This document shows, piece after piece, positions 33,238 through 41,687 of a stretch of 64,000 bases of DNA (within the stretch, counting starts at the first letter, position 1; the number at the start of each line of letters is the position of its first letter). Below the pieces are notes generated by a model. The model searched no databases, was not told the origin of the DNA, and saw only the letters and a program-made list of their open reading frames with translations. Position numbers and translations under genes: made by a program. The DNA is from Bacillota bacterium (lineage in GTDB: Bacteria > Bacillota > Bacilli > Paenibacillales > UBA4045): the NCBI GenBank assembly GCA_023441055.1, contig JAEZQY010000057.1, positions 62,001 through 126,000 on the forward strand. Direction: 5' to 3'.

Positions 33238-34698
33238 ATGGAAATGCCGACAAATGTGATTGCGGCATCTGTCGCGGGGCAAGCAAGCACTCCCGCTGCG
33301 CAAGGTACTGGGGCCCCTGCTGCCAGCGGCGGCAAGCAAGATTTCATGCATGCGCTGAATAAGCTGCTCGGTAGTGGAGCTACAGACACAGTAGAGGAAC
33401 TTCATGATCACGCAGCTTGGTCAGCTGGAGCTATTCCGATCAGTGTGTTGATGGCAATCGCCCCTCAGGCTAGTGATTCCGAAGCGGCTGAATTGATTCA
33501 GAGCCTCCTGGATGCGCTGAACGAGGCTGATGAGGAGCAGCTAGCTGATTTATTGGAGCATCCTGCTCTTGCGAACTGGTTAACTGAATTGCATCAGCAA
33601 CTTCAACAGGTTCAGACCAACAGCGGCCAGACCATGCCTCTGATCGACCAGGCTGCCTTGCAGCTAATTGTTGCAGGCGGGCTTGTCTCTGCTGAACAGC
33701 AGGTTGATGTGAAGCAGCAATCCGCAGCGCTCGTACAGTTGCTTCAACTGCTCCAGCATGGACTGCATACCGGTGTGACCGGAGCGGCAACGGAGCATAT
33801 AGGCAGCGATATGAAGGCGATGGTTGCCGAATTATCCGCAAGCTTCCCGCAACTGCGAATGCTATCAGGCGGACAAGAGATCGACGCGCGTCACATCATT
33901 AGAGCGGATCAGCGTTTCAGCGGATCTGAGCGCGCACTAGCTAATCTGCTGCATGCTTCGAGCGCTAATACAGCTAATCAATCGACAGCTGATCAAGGAC
34001 GCAATAAGCTTCAACTGCTGGAGCGCCTGTCCTATATGCAGCCTATGGCTCAGCTTGCAGCGTCTCAAGCCTCTGCTATCACGAGTGATGCTGCTACGCT
34101 TCCGCAGGATGCTGCGAAGCTGATTGCGACTGTTGAGACTGCGGGTAATCATGCAGTTCCGCCGCAAGCGATGATGGCTTCGCTAAGAGGTGATGCAGCT
34201 GCGGAAGTGAAGACTGCAGCTCCCGATCCGGTCATACGTTCGGAGCAATTCGTTACAGAGATGAGCAGGTTTGTGATCAAGCACATGAGCATTACCCAGC
34301 ACAACGGCATATCGCATGCGAGAATTTCACTGATGCCTGAGCATCTAGGGCAGCTCGATGTGAAGATTCAGATGCAGAATGGTCAGATCACTGCTTCCTT
34401 CATAGCAGAGACGGCTGCTGCGCGCGAGATGCTCGAGAATCAGCTGCCAGTACTGCGAGCAGCGCTACAGCAGCATGGCTTGCAAATTGAACGTATCGTC
34501 GTGTCCAATCAGCAGACACCTGGCTCCGGATTGTACCAGGAAGGCAGAGAGCAATCCACCGGACAACAGTCTGATGGAGGCCAGCGTTCCAGCAAGTCAT
34601 CTAACCGAGATGCTGAATTCGCATTAGAAATTGAAGATGCGCTTGAGCTGGATCCATCGCATCCGGAATACGGCAATACATTCAGCGCAACCGCGTAA
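33238..34698 (+). CDS. fliK: Flagellar hook-length control protein FliK
   Basis: FliK measures the hook and switches the export apparatus from hook to filament substrates through FlhB. It has 486 residues. The N-terminal and middle parts are Ala/Gln/Ser-rich and low in conservation. The C-terminal Flg_hook domain (about 340-425) has ARISLMPEHLGQLDVKIQMQ and REMLENQLPVLRAALQQHGL. A Gln/Ser/Gly-rich tail ends the protein. AAAGGAGGTGATATACA before the ATG is a near-perfect ribosome site. Confidence 0.93.
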   Translation: MEMPTNVIAASVAGQASTPAAQGTGAPAASGGKQDFMHALNKLLGSGATDTVEELHDHAAWSAGAIPISVLMAIAPQASDSEAAELIQSLLDALNEADEEQLADLLEHPALANWLTELHQQLQQVQTNSGQTMPLIDQAALQLIVAGGLVSAEQQVDVKQQSAALVQLLQLLQHGLHTGVTGAATEHIGSDMKAMVAELSASFPQLRMLSGGQEIDARHIIRADQRFSGSERALANLLHASSANTANQSTADQGRNKLQLLERLSYMQPMAQLAASQASAITSDAATLPQDAAKLIATVETAGNHAVPPQAMMASLRGDAAAEVKTAAPDPVIRSEQFVTEMSRFVIKHMSITQHNGISHARISLMPEHLGQLDVKIQMQNGQITASFIAETAAAREMLENQLPVLRAALQQHGLQIERIVVSNQQTPGSGLYQEGREQSTGQQSDGGQRSSKSSNRDAEFALEIEDALELDPSHPEYGNTFSATA

Positions 34699-34721
34699 TA
34701 CCTGGCAGGAGGTGAAAGGAA

Positions 34722-35201
34722 ATGGCGGATTCTATCATCAGCACTTCTAATATCTGGCCTTATTATTCTAGCACCAACAAAGCTTCTGAGACTGCTGGGG
34801 AAGCAAGTACATTAGGCAAGGATCAATTCTTAACCATTCTAATGGCTCAGTTGCGAAATCAGGATCCAATGTCACCGATGCAGGATCAGGAATTCATCGC
34901 GCAGATGGCGCAGTTCACATCTGTTGAGCAATTGATGAAGATGACTAAATCGCTTGACGCTCTGACGAATTCAATCGGCCTTGCCTCCTCATTGATCGGC
35001 AAGACAATTGGCTGGACGACAGAGCAGGATGGCGCAGAACAGCCAGAAGCTAAATTCGGGGTGGTAGACTCGATAACGGTTCGAGACGGATTAACTTATG
35101 CGGTAGTAGATGGTACAGCCGTCCCGATCAATCGGATCGAATATGTCACGAACTCGAGCGCAGATCCTGGAGGCAGCGATCAGGGAGAGGACGAACAATG
35201 A
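34722..35201 (+). CDS. flgD: Flagellar hook assembly scaffold FlgD
   Basis: The hook cap protein. It is 159 residues, short because it lacks the C-terminal Ig-like domains of enteric FlgD. The conserved N-terminal region LGKDQFLTILMAQLRNQDPM and DQEFIAQMAQFTSVEQLMKM is clear, followed by LIGKTIGW. GCAGGAGGTGAAAGGAA precedes the ATG. Its stop overlaps the ATG of the next gene (ATGA). Confidence 0.95.
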   Translation: MADSIISTSNIWPYYSSTNKASETAGEASTLGKDQFLTILMAQLRNQDPMSPMQDQEFIAQMAQFTSVEQLMKMTKSLDALTNSIGLASSLIGKTIGWTTEQDGAEQPEAKFGVVDSITVRDGLTYAVVDGTAVPINRIEYVTNSSADPGGSDQGEDEQ

Positions 35202-35587
35202 CAGATCGTATACAAGTCGGGCAATTGCACACGCCGATTGGTATGCCTGGACGAATCAACCGCAGCGCGATAGCGTCCACGCCGCCTAATGCTGCTGATC
35301 AGCGTTCCTTCCAGCATATACTGCAGGATAAGCTGATTCACTTCAGCAACCATGCTGAGGTTCGCTTACAGCAGAGAGGGATTCAGTTCAGCAAGGAACA
35401 GATGGCGGAATTGGAATCTGCTATCAATAAAGCCGACGCTAAGGGAGCCAAGGACTCATTAATTATGCTCCAGAATGTCGCGCTGATTGTGAATGTGAAG
35501 AGTCGGACAGTAGTCACCGCAATGGATGGCAATCAGCTCAAGGATAATGTATTCACGAAGATTGACAGCGCCGTAATCATCTCGTAA
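35198..35587 (+). CDS. Conserved flagellar operon protein (TIGR02530 type)
   Basis: A 129-residue protein of the family annotated only as flagellar operon protein, always between flgD and the hook gene in Bacillota. The conserved part is HFSNHAEVRLQQRGIQFSKE, then LESAINKADAKGAKDSLIML and NVKSRTVVTAMDGNQLKDNVFTKID (given in pieces under 20 residues: NVKSRTVVTAMDG and NVFTKID). No signal peptide or membrane segment is seen. It starts in an ATGA overlap with flgD. Its function is not known; a hook-assembly role is a guess from position. Confidence 0.85.
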   Translation: MTDRIQVGQLHTPIGMPGRINRSAIASTPPNAADQRSFQHILQDKLIHFSNHAEVRLQQRGIQFSKEQMAELESAINKADAKGAKDSLIMLQNVALIVNVKSRTVVTAMDGNQLKDNVFTKIDSAVIIS

Positions 35588-35610
35588 TGAATGGGCGCTC
35601 ATGAGGCTGG

Positions 35611-35690
35611 ACCTTATTAGGAGGCCTCCTAACCGCCGATTGACTGACGCGGTTCAACGATTGATCAATAAGGTTTCAATAAACAGGAGG
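35611..35690 (+). promoter_or_regulatory. Structured leader before the hook gene, possible RNA switch
   Basis: ACCTTATT (35611-35618) pairs with AATAAGGT (35667-35674). Inside are the 16-base palindrome TTAGGAGGCCTCCTAA (35617-35632) and AACCGC/GCGGTT (35631-35636 with 35649-35654). CCTCCT (35625-35630) can pair either with AGGAGG next to it or with the flgE ribosome site AGGAGG at 35685-35690, so two exclusive folds are possible. The gap of 110 bp is long for this operon. Confidence 0.5.
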
Positions 35691-35697
35691 TTCAACC

Positions 35698-36516
35698 ATG
35701 TTAAGATCTCTGTATTCCGGCATATCCGGCATGAGAGGATTCCAGACTAAGCTTGATGTAATCGGCAACAATATTGCAAATGTCAACACGATTGGTTTCA
35801 AGGGCGGACGCGTCATGTTCATGGATATTCTCAGCCAGAGCATAGCGGGTGTCACGGCGCCGACTGATGTTACTGGCGGGGCTAACGCCAAGCAAATCGG
35901 GCTCGGAGTCGCGATCTCGGCAATTGACACGATTCACACGCCAGGCGCTGCAATGACAACGAATGTGCCGACTGATCTACGAATCAATGGCGACGGATTC
36001 TTCGCAGTGAAGATGACTGCCGACCAGGAAGTTGCATACCTGACACGCGCAGGCAACTTCACGCTCGACGCCAATAGACAGCTTGTGAATGGCGACGGCA
36101 TGTTGGTTATGGATTCAGAAGGTGAACCCATCATTCTGGATGAGGAAGTAACCGCCTTCTCCATCGCACAGAGCGGCGAGATTATCTCGATTGCCGCTGA
36201 TGGCACCTCGGAGGCAACTGGGATCTTCGTCGGTGTGGTGAAGATTGTTAATCCATCCGGTCTTGAGAAGATTGGCGGCAATATGTATCGGATTACGCCT
36301 AATGCAAACCCCGATGGTGAATTCGAAATCGGACTGGCTAATGACCAGGAAGTAGGCACAGGCGCGATTATCGCGGGACAGCTGGAGATGTCCAATGTCG
36401 ATCTGACTGCCGAATTTACAGAAATGATTGTGGCACAGAGAGGCTTCCAAGCCAACTCGCGGATTATTACAACATCTGACGAAATTCTGCAAGAGGTTGT
36501 CAATCTGAAGCGATAA
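35698..36516 (+). CDS. flgE: Flagellar hook protein (FlgE/FlgG family)
   Basis: A 272-residue hook or rod protein. It starts MLRSLYSGISGMRGFQTKLD, with the motif VIGNNIANVNTIGFKGGRV, and ends with the C-terminal helix EFTEMIVAQRGFQANSRIIT and TSDEILQEVVNLKR. DLRINGDGFFAVK marks the FlgE/F/G core. The equivalent gene in B. subtilis, once called flgG, encodes the hook protein, so FlgE is the likeliest name. The ribosome site AGGAGG lies in a structured leader. Confidence 0.93.
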   Translation: MLRSLYSGISGMRGFQTKLDVIGNNIANVNTIGFKGGRVMFMDILSQSIAGVTAPTDVTGGANAKQIGLGVAISAIDTIHTPGAAMTTNVPTDLRINGDGFFAVKMTADQEVAYLTRAGNFTLDANRQLVNGDGMLVMDSEGEPIILDEEVTAFSIAQSGEIISIAADGTSEATGIFVGVVKIVNPSGLEKIGGNMYRITPNANPDGEFEIGLANDQEVGTGAIIAGQLEMSNVDLTAEFTEMIVAQRGFQANSRIITTSDEILQEVVNLKR

Positions 36517-36538
36517 ATCTTCGCTTAGCTAGGTAATG

Positions 36539-36576
36539 GCTTATGACCGATTCTGTCATGGGAATCGGTCATAAGC
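36539..36576 (+). other. Perfect 15-bp stem hairpin between flgE and swrD, no U-tract
   Basis: GCTTATGACCGATTC (36539-36553) and GAATCGGTCATAAGC (36562-36576) are exact reverse complements around an eight-base loop. The tail TGACAAGCTTC is not T-rich. Inside an operon this suggests RNA processing, stability or pausing rather than full termination. Confidence 0.7.
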
Positions 36577-36610
36577 TGACAAGCTTCAACATGGGTTTGG
36601 AGGGACGCAT

Positions 36611-36841
36611 TTGATTAAGGTGACTAGATTGAATGGCGCCGCGATGTATGTAAATGCAGTTCTGATTGAGAGTATTGAAGAAACGCCGGATACGATAATT
36701 ACACTGACAACAGGCAAGAAATTAATAGTTCTCGAGAAGGCGCCCGATGTGGTAAGCTTAGTTAGGGCTTACATGCGGCATTTAGGGTCACTGCATCTGG
36801 CGATTAAGTCTGCCACGGCGGAAGAAGCGGAGGATTACTAG
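36611..36841 (+). CDS. swrD: Flagellar protein SwrD/FlbD
   Basis: A 76-residue FlbD-family protein. It begins IKVTRLNGAAMYVNAVLIES, the family hallmark, followed by IEETPDTIITLTTGKKLIV. In B. subtilis SwrD raises motor power and supports swarming. TTG start at 36611 after GGAGGGACGCA. The TAG stop overlaps the GTG start of fliL by one base. Confidence 0.92.
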   Translation: MIKVTRLNGAAMYVNAVLIESIEETPDTIITLTTGKKLIVLEKAPDVVSLVRAYMRHLGSLHLAIKSATAEEAEDY

Positions 36842-37311
36842 TGTTCAAAAAAATGTTACCTTGGGTTTTAATGATCTTGATCGTAATCGCATTAATCGTA
36901 ACCGCTGCGTTCTTGCTGTGGGAGAAGCTGTTCACAGATTCCTCTCAAAGCGACACCGATCGCGCTCAGAGCAGCGTAGTAAGCGTTGAAGGCACGAAGA
37001 TGCCGGCAGCCCAACTCAAGAAGCTGTCCACTGAAATTCCAGATATTCTGACAAATTTGAATACGGGTGATTTCATCAAAATCAGCTTTACCTTTGTGCT
37101 AAGCAATGAGAATGGGAAAGAAGAATTCGAGCTGTTGGACTTTAAGATCCGTCATATCATTAACGCAACATTAGCTGATCTCTCGCCAGATGATATACGT
37201 GGTAGTCAGGGGAATGATTTTGTCAGCGCCACGCTCATGAATAAGATCAATCAGATTCTTGAAGAAGGCAAAGTTAGAGAAGTCAATATTACGGGTCTGG
37301 TGATTTCGTAA
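36841..37311 (+). CDS. fliL: Flagellar basal-body-associated protein FliL
   Basis: A 156-residue protein with a single N-terminal transmembrane helix (about 8-28) and a C-terminal SPFH/stomatin-like domain outside the membrane. It supports stator function. The conserved end MNKINQILEEGKVREVNITG is clear. GTG start overlapping the swrD stop; a ribosome site is less clear (GCGGAGGATTAC), so coupling with swrD is likely. Confidence 0.93.
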   Translation: MFKKMLPWVLMILIVIALIVTAAFLLWEKLFTDSSQSDTDRAQSSVVSVEGTKMPAAQLKKLSTEIPDILTNLNTGDFIKISFTFVLSNENGKEEFELLDFKIRHIINATLADLSPDDIRGSQGNDFVSATLMNKINQILEEGKVREVNITGLVIS

Positions 37312-37343
37312 TCGAGTTCTAAAGAACGAAAGGAGTGAATCCT

Positions 37344-38342
37344 TTGGTCGATGTGTTATCCCAGAACGAGATAGACGCCTTGCTGGCAGCTCTCTCATCC
37401 GGTGAGATGGATGCGGAAGAGCTGAAGAAAGAGGAGAGTACTAAGAAGGTTCGCTCCTATGATTTTAAGCGGGCAGTTCGATTCTCCAAGGATCATATTC
37501 GCAGTTTAACTAGAGTGCATGAGAACTTTGCGCGTTACTTAACGACGTACTTCTCCGCACAGCTTCGGACCTATGTGCAGATTAATGTTGTCAGCGTGGA
37601 CCAGCTTCCTTATGACGAATTCATACGCTCTGTTCCGAAGATGACGATACTAAACATATTCGAGGCCGATCCACTAGAAGGCCGTATGGTGCTGGAGATC
37701 CATCCCAATGTAGCGTTCGCCATGCTGGATCGATTATTAGGCGGTGTTGGCAATGTGCCGACCAAGGTGAGCAGCTTGACGGAGATTGAGAATTCCGTCA
37801 TGGAGCGCATATTCGGACGTACCTTCGAGAGCTTCCAGGAAGCATGGAAGTCCGTAGCCGATATAACACCGAAGCTGGTCACACTCGAGACAAATCCGCA
37901 GTTCCTGCAGCTTGTATCACCGAATGAGACGATTGCTCTAATCTCGATGAGCACGAAGATCGGCGAGACAACAGGAATGATTAATCTATGCATACCGCAT
38001 GTGGTGCTTGAGCCGATTATGCCTAGATTGTCGGTCCATCATTGGTTCGTGTCACAAAAGAAGACCAGAGCGCCGGAGGAGATCGAAGCGCTTGAGAATC
38101 GCGTTCATCGAGCTAAGCTGCCGATCGTAGCTGAGCTGGGCCGATCCTCCATAACGGTCAGTGAATTAATGAATCTATCGATCGGTGATGTGATCTCGCT
38201 CAATAAATCGACGGAAGAGGGGCTTGACATCCGAGTCGGGGAGAGGCTGAAGTACAATGCTTCGCCAGGCGCGGTGAAAGGTAAGCTAGCCATCCAGATC
38301 ACGGATATTGTAGAGGAAGGAGTTGAAGAAGATGAGCGGTAA
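37344..38342 (+). CDS. fliM: Flagellar motor switch protein FliM
   Basis: The C-ring protein that binds phosphorylated CheY. It has 332 residues. The N-terminal CheY-binding peptide is VLSQNEIDALLAAL, followed by a CheC-like middle domain (FARYLTTYFSAQL, GGVGNVPTKVSSLTEIENSV) and the C-terminal FliN-like domain (ELGRSSITVSELMNLSIGDVI as shorter blocks, and ITDIVEEG). The TTG at 37344 follows AAAGGAGTG; a GTG at 37335 lies within that site. It overlaps fliY by 11 bp. Confidence 0.96.
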   Translation: MVDVLSQNEIDALLAALSSGEMDAEELKKEESTKKVRSYDFKRAVRFSKDHIRSLTRVHENFARYLTTYFSAQLRTYVQINVVSVDQLPYDEFIRSVPKMTILNIFEADPLEGRMVLEIHPNVAFAMLDRLLGGVGNVPTKVSSLTEIENSVMERIFGRTFESFQEAWKSVADITPKLVTLETNPQFLQLVSPNETIALISMSTKIGETTGMINLCIPHVVLEPIMPRLSVHHWFVSQKKTRAPEEIEALENRVHRAKLPIVAELGRSSITVSELMNLSIGDVISLNKSTEEGLDIRVGERLKYNASPGAVKGKLAIQITDIVEEGVEEDER

Positions 38343-39633
38343 TAAAGACTATCTGTCCCAGGAAGAGATCGATGCTTTGCTTCAACAGACTGTTGAGGAT
38401 GACGGGGATCAGGATCTGCTCGGGGGCGGAGCGCAGGATGTAGATATACATACGATGCTCACCGAAATTGAGAAGGACGCGCTTGGTGAGATTGGCAATA
38501 TCACGTTCGGCAGCGCAGCTACTGCATTATCTACGCTGCTCGGACAGAAGGTTGATATCACTACGCCTACCGTGTCTGTCATCTTCCAGCAGGATTTAGA
38601 GGCGGAGTTCCCTAAGCCGCATGTGGCAGTGAGTGTCAATTATGTGGACGGGTTCCAAGGTGTGAATATGCTCGTTATTCAGACGAAGGATGCTCAAGTC
38701 ATTGCTGATCTGATGTTAGGCGGAGACGGAAGCAACGTGGACGGGGAGATGAATGACATTCATCTGAGCGCCGTACAAGAGGCGATGAATCAGATGATGG
38801 GCTCTTCCGCTACATCGATGTCAGCCATCTTCAATCGATTTGTGAACATCTCTCCTCCAGGGATTGATGTATTCGATATGACGACTGGTAAAGGCACCGA
38901 GAGCTTTACAGAATATGAAGTCTTCATTAAGATCTCATTCGAGCTGCGGATCGGTCATTTAATCGATTCGAATATTATGCAGCTGCTTCCTGTGCAGTTC
39001 GCTAAGGATATGGTGTCCTCGCTGCTCGGCGCTACGTCAGACAGCGAACCGTCCAAGCCTAGCGAACCGGCTCCAGCTACACCGCCGGCCGCGGCTGTGC
39101 AAGCACCTGTAGCGGCTCCGCAGGCACCAGCTCCACAGCCCGCATATGCAGCTGAGCCTCCTGCGCAGCAGCCATACGCTCCTGAGATGCAGCCTGTTCA
39201 GCAGCAGCCCTACTATCAGCAGCCTGCAGCAGGTATGGGGATGCCGTATGGTAATCAACAACAGATGATGCCGCCTATGCAGGATATTAGTCAATCGATG
39301 TCGAATCGTAACGTCAATGTGCAGCCTGTACAATTCAGCGGTCTCACCGGCGGGCATCCGGTTCATGCCGACCAGACCAATCTGGGTCTGCTCCTGGACA
39401 TTCCGCTTAAGGTGACAGTGGAACTAGGTCGTACACATAAGACGATTAAGGACATTCTAGAATTATCGCAGGGCTCTATTGTAGAGTTGGACAAGCTTGC
39501 TGGCGAACCGGTGGATATTCTGGTGAATAATAAATTGATTGCCAAGGGCGAGGTCGTGGTTATCGATGAGAACTTCGGCGTACGTGTCACCGATATCGTA
39601 AGTCAACTGGATCGCATTACAAAAATTCAATAA
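38332..39633 (+). CDS. fliY: Flagellar motor switch phosphatase FliY
   Basis: FliY is the Gram-positive FliN that also dephosphorylates CheY-P. It has 433 residues. An N-terminal CheY-binding-like motif DYLSQEEIDALLQQ precedes a CheC-like domain with two active-site patches (EIGNITFGSAATALSTLL, AVQEAMNQMMGSSATSMS). A Pro/Ala/Gln-rich linker (about 235-335) follows and then the FliN domain with LLLDIPLKVTVELGRTHKTI and VRVTDIVSQLDRI. The ATG at 38332 after GGAAGGAG is preferred to the frame start at 38323. Confidence 0.95.
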   Translation: MSGNKDYLSQEEIDALLQQTVEDDGDQDLLGGGAQDVDIHTMLTEIEKDALGEIGNITFGSAATALSTLLGQKVDITTPTVSVIFQQDLEAEFPKPHVAVSVNYVDGFQGVNMLVIQTKDAQVIADLMLGGDGSNVDGEMNDIHLSAVQEAMNQMMGSSATSMSAIFNRFVNISPPGIDVFDMTTGKGTESFTEYEVFIKISFELRIGHLIDSNIMQLLPVQFAKDMVSSLLGATSDSEPSKPSEPAPATPPAAAVQAPVAAPQAPAPQPAYAAEPPAQQPYAPEMQPVQQQPYYQQPAAGMGMPYGNQQQMMPPMQDISQSMSNRNVNVQPVQFSGLTGGHPVHADQTNLGLLLDIPLKVTVELGRTHKTIKDILELSQGSIVELDKLAGEPVDILVNNKLIAKGEVVVIDENFGVRVTDIVSQLDRITKIQ

Positions 39634-39657
39634 TCATTGCTTTGGGAGGATTACGAG

Positions 39658-40020
39658 ATGGCTAACAAGATTTTAATCGTAGACGACGCGGCATTTATGA
39701 GAATGATGATCAAGGATATCTTGTCGAAGAATGGATATGAAGTCGTCGGTGAAGCGAACGATGGTGCACAAGCGATTGAGCGGTACAAGGAGCTTAAGCC
39801 GGATCTTGTTACCATGGATATCACCATGCCTGAGATGGATGGCATTCTTGCACTGAAGGAAATTAAGAAGTTCGACGGCAACGCCAAGGTCATTATGTGT
39901 TCCGCGATGGGGCAGCAAGCGATGGTCATAGATGCGATTCAGGCCGGAGCCAAGGATTTCATCGTTAAGCCATTCCAAGCAGACCGTGTTATAGAGGCAA
40001 TCAAGAAGACGCTGGGCTAA
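39658..40020 (+). CDS. cheY: Chemotaxis response regulator CheY
   Basis: A 120-residue single receiver domain that carries the signal from CheA to the C-ring. The acidic pair is Asp9-Asp10 (IVDDAAFMR), the phosphorylation site is Asp54 (TMDITMPEMDG), and the switch Thr/Ser and Lys are in IMCSAMGQ and FIVKPF. GGGAGGATTACGAG precedes the ATG at 39658; the longer frame start at 39637 lacks this. Between fliY and fliO, as in B. subtilis. Confidence 0.97.
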   Translation: MANKILIVDDAAFMRMMIKDILSKNGYEVVGEANDGAQAIERYKELKPDLVTMDITMPEMDGILALKEIKKFDGNAKVIMCSAMGQQAMVIDAIQAGAKDFIVKPFQADRVIEAIKKTLG

Positions 40021-40053
40021 CAAGTATTTCTATTGATGAAGGGATTGGAGTTC

Positions 40054-40629
40054 GTGCGTCCGAATGCGATAACACTAGCTATTGATCTCGAAGCAGATGA
40101 TGGAATAGACATCGGTCTTAACAACGGCGGTGTATCCGTGTGGGATTGGTTCACCGTAATTATCGTACTGGTGCTTATTGTCGCGCTGATCTTATTACTG
40201 GTTCGCTTCATGGCCTATAAGAATAATTCGTGGTCCCAGGCGCGCTCGCTTCGCCAATTAGGCGGAGTTGGAGTCGGTCAGAATAAATCCATTCAACTGG
40301 TTAAGGTCGGCAGCGCGATCTATGTAGTTGGCGTAGGCGACAATGTGCAAATACTCGATAAGATTGAGGATGACAGCGAGATAGCGCACATTATGGAGTC
40401 GCTGCACACGGCGCCATCCATTCCAGGAAGCCATATGCTCGCGAAGCTGCAGAATTGGACTGATGCTCGCAGGAAGCTAACCGCATCTAAGGATGAATCG
40501 ACGAGCCCTGAGGCGGAAAGCTTTCAGGAGCTTTTCCATTCTAAGCTGCAGCAGGTTGGAAACAGGAGAGAAAATTTGAAAGAACTGCTTCAGGAAGATA
40601 GGAAGACGGATGGAGAGCGACATGAATAG
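40054..40629 (+). CDS. fliO: Flagellar biosynthesis protein FliO (FliZ)
   Basis: A membrane protein that stabilises assembly of the FliP ring. It has 191 residues. One transmembrane helix (about 30-52: WFTVIIVLVLIVALILLLV) is followed by a cytoplasmic domain with GGVGVGQNKSIQLVKVGSAI and YVVGVGDNVQILDKIED, typical of FliO. No clear cleavable signal peptide precedes the helix, unlike B. subtilis FliO. GTG 40054 has AAGGG ten bases upstream; TTG 40033 or ATG 40036 would add six or seven residues but lack a ribosome site. It overlaps fliP by 8 bp. Confidence 0.87.
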   Translation: MRPNAITLAIDLEADDGIDIGLNNGGVSVWDWFTVIIVLVLIVALILLLVRFMAYKNNSWSQARSLRQLGGVGVGQNKSIQLVKVGSAIYVVGVGDNVQILDKIEDDSEIAHIMESLHTAPSIPGSHMLAKLQNWTDARRKLTASKDESTSPEAESFQELFHSKLQQVGNRRENLKELLQEDRKTDGERHE

Positions 40630-41374
40630 GAACAAGTTGTTCTTCCTAGCAGCGATACTGCTCGTTGGTTTTGCTTGGCTGCCGGCGGAGCATGTCATCG
40701 CACAAGGATTAGAGCTGCCAGGTATTCCGACCTCTGATGATCCTGCCGATGTGTCGAATACGGTAACGATCCTTGTTTTATTAACATTGTTAAGTTTAGC
40801 TCCGGCGATCGTCATAATGATGACTTCCTTCACCCGAATCATCATCGTGTTGGGCTTCACCCGTACGGCGCTGGCAACGCAGCAGATGCCGCCGAACCAA
40901 GTGCTCATCGGATTGGCGCTGTTTATGACTTTATTCATTATGTCACCGACTTTATCCGCCATTAATGAGACCGCGCTGCAGCCTTACTTCAACGGGGAAA
41001 TGACACAGCAGGAAGCGATCGACGAGGCTGTCATCCCAATGAAGAAATTTATGGCTGCGCATACGAGGCCGAAGGACCTGTTATTGTTCCTTAACTACAC
41101 GAATTCGGAAAGGCCGGCGAATACAGAGGATATTCCACTAACGGTGCTGGTACCCGCTTATGCGATCAGCGAGCTGAAGACTGCCTTCCAGATGGGCTTC
41201 ATGATCTTCATACCGTTTCTAGTTATTGATATGGTTGTGGCTAGTGTTCTGATGTCCATGGGGATGATGATGCTCCCGCCAGTTATGATTTCATTGCCAT
41301 TCAAGATTCTGCTCTTCATCATGGTAGACGGCTGGTATCTAGTAGTGAAATCGCTTCTAATCAGTTTCAATTGA
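40622..41374 (+). CDS. fliP: Flagellar export gate protein FliP
   Basis: A core subunit of the type III export gate. It has 250 residues with a signal-peptide-like first helix (about 6-25), and the family motifs TSFTRIIIVLGFTRTALATQ, FIMSPTLSAIN, PLTVLVPAYAISELKTAFQM and MGMMMLPPVMISLPFKILLF (each read as a short block). Four membrane helices are expected. ATG 40622 follows GGAGAG; an ATG at 40610 is also in frame. The gene starts inside the end of fliO. Confidence 0.97.
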   Translation: MNRNKLFFLAAILLVGFAWLPAEHVIAQGLELPGIPTSDDPADVSNTVTILVLLTLLSLAPAIVIMMTSFTRIIIVLGFTRTALATQQMPPNQVLIGLALFMTLFIMSPTLSAINETALQPYFNGEMTQQEAIDEAVIPMKKFMAAHTRPKDLLLFLNYTNSERPANTEDIPLTVLVPAYAISELKTAFQMGFMIFIPFLVIDMVVASVLMSMGMMMLPPVMISLPFKILLFIMVDGWYLVVKSLLISFN

Positions 41375-41404
41375 GGTTGACCAAGAAGGAGAGTAGAGGC
41401 CGGT

Positions 41405-41674
41405 ATGAGCGGTGAATTCATTATCGGGATGGCAGGGCAGGCCGTCTATACGGTGCTGAAGGCAAGTGCGCCTATGCTGATCGTAGCATTAGGGATCGGT
41501 CTGCTAGTCAGCATTTTCCAAGCGACAACACAGATCCAAGAGCAGACATTAGCGTTCGTTCCCAAAATCATCGGTGTTCTGATTGCGCTATTGATTTTCG
41601 GACCTTGGATTTTATCGACGCTGGTAGATTTCACTTACAGTATTCTAAATAATCTGCATTCATATATTGGATAG
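41405..41674 (+). CDS. fliQ: Flagellar export gate protein FliQ
   Basis: A small two-helix export gate subunit of 89 residues. Conserved motifs are LGIGLLVSIFQATTQIQEQT and FVPKIIGVLIALLIFGPWIL. AAGGAGAGTAGAG precedes the ATG. It lies between fliP and fliR, the invariant order. Confidence 0.97.
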   Translation: MSGEFIIGMAGQAVYTVLKASAPMLIVALGIGLLVSIFQATTQIQEQTLAFVPKIIGVLIALLIFGPWILSTLVDFTYSILNNLHSYIG

Positions 41675-41687
41675 GGCTGAATAGTCG

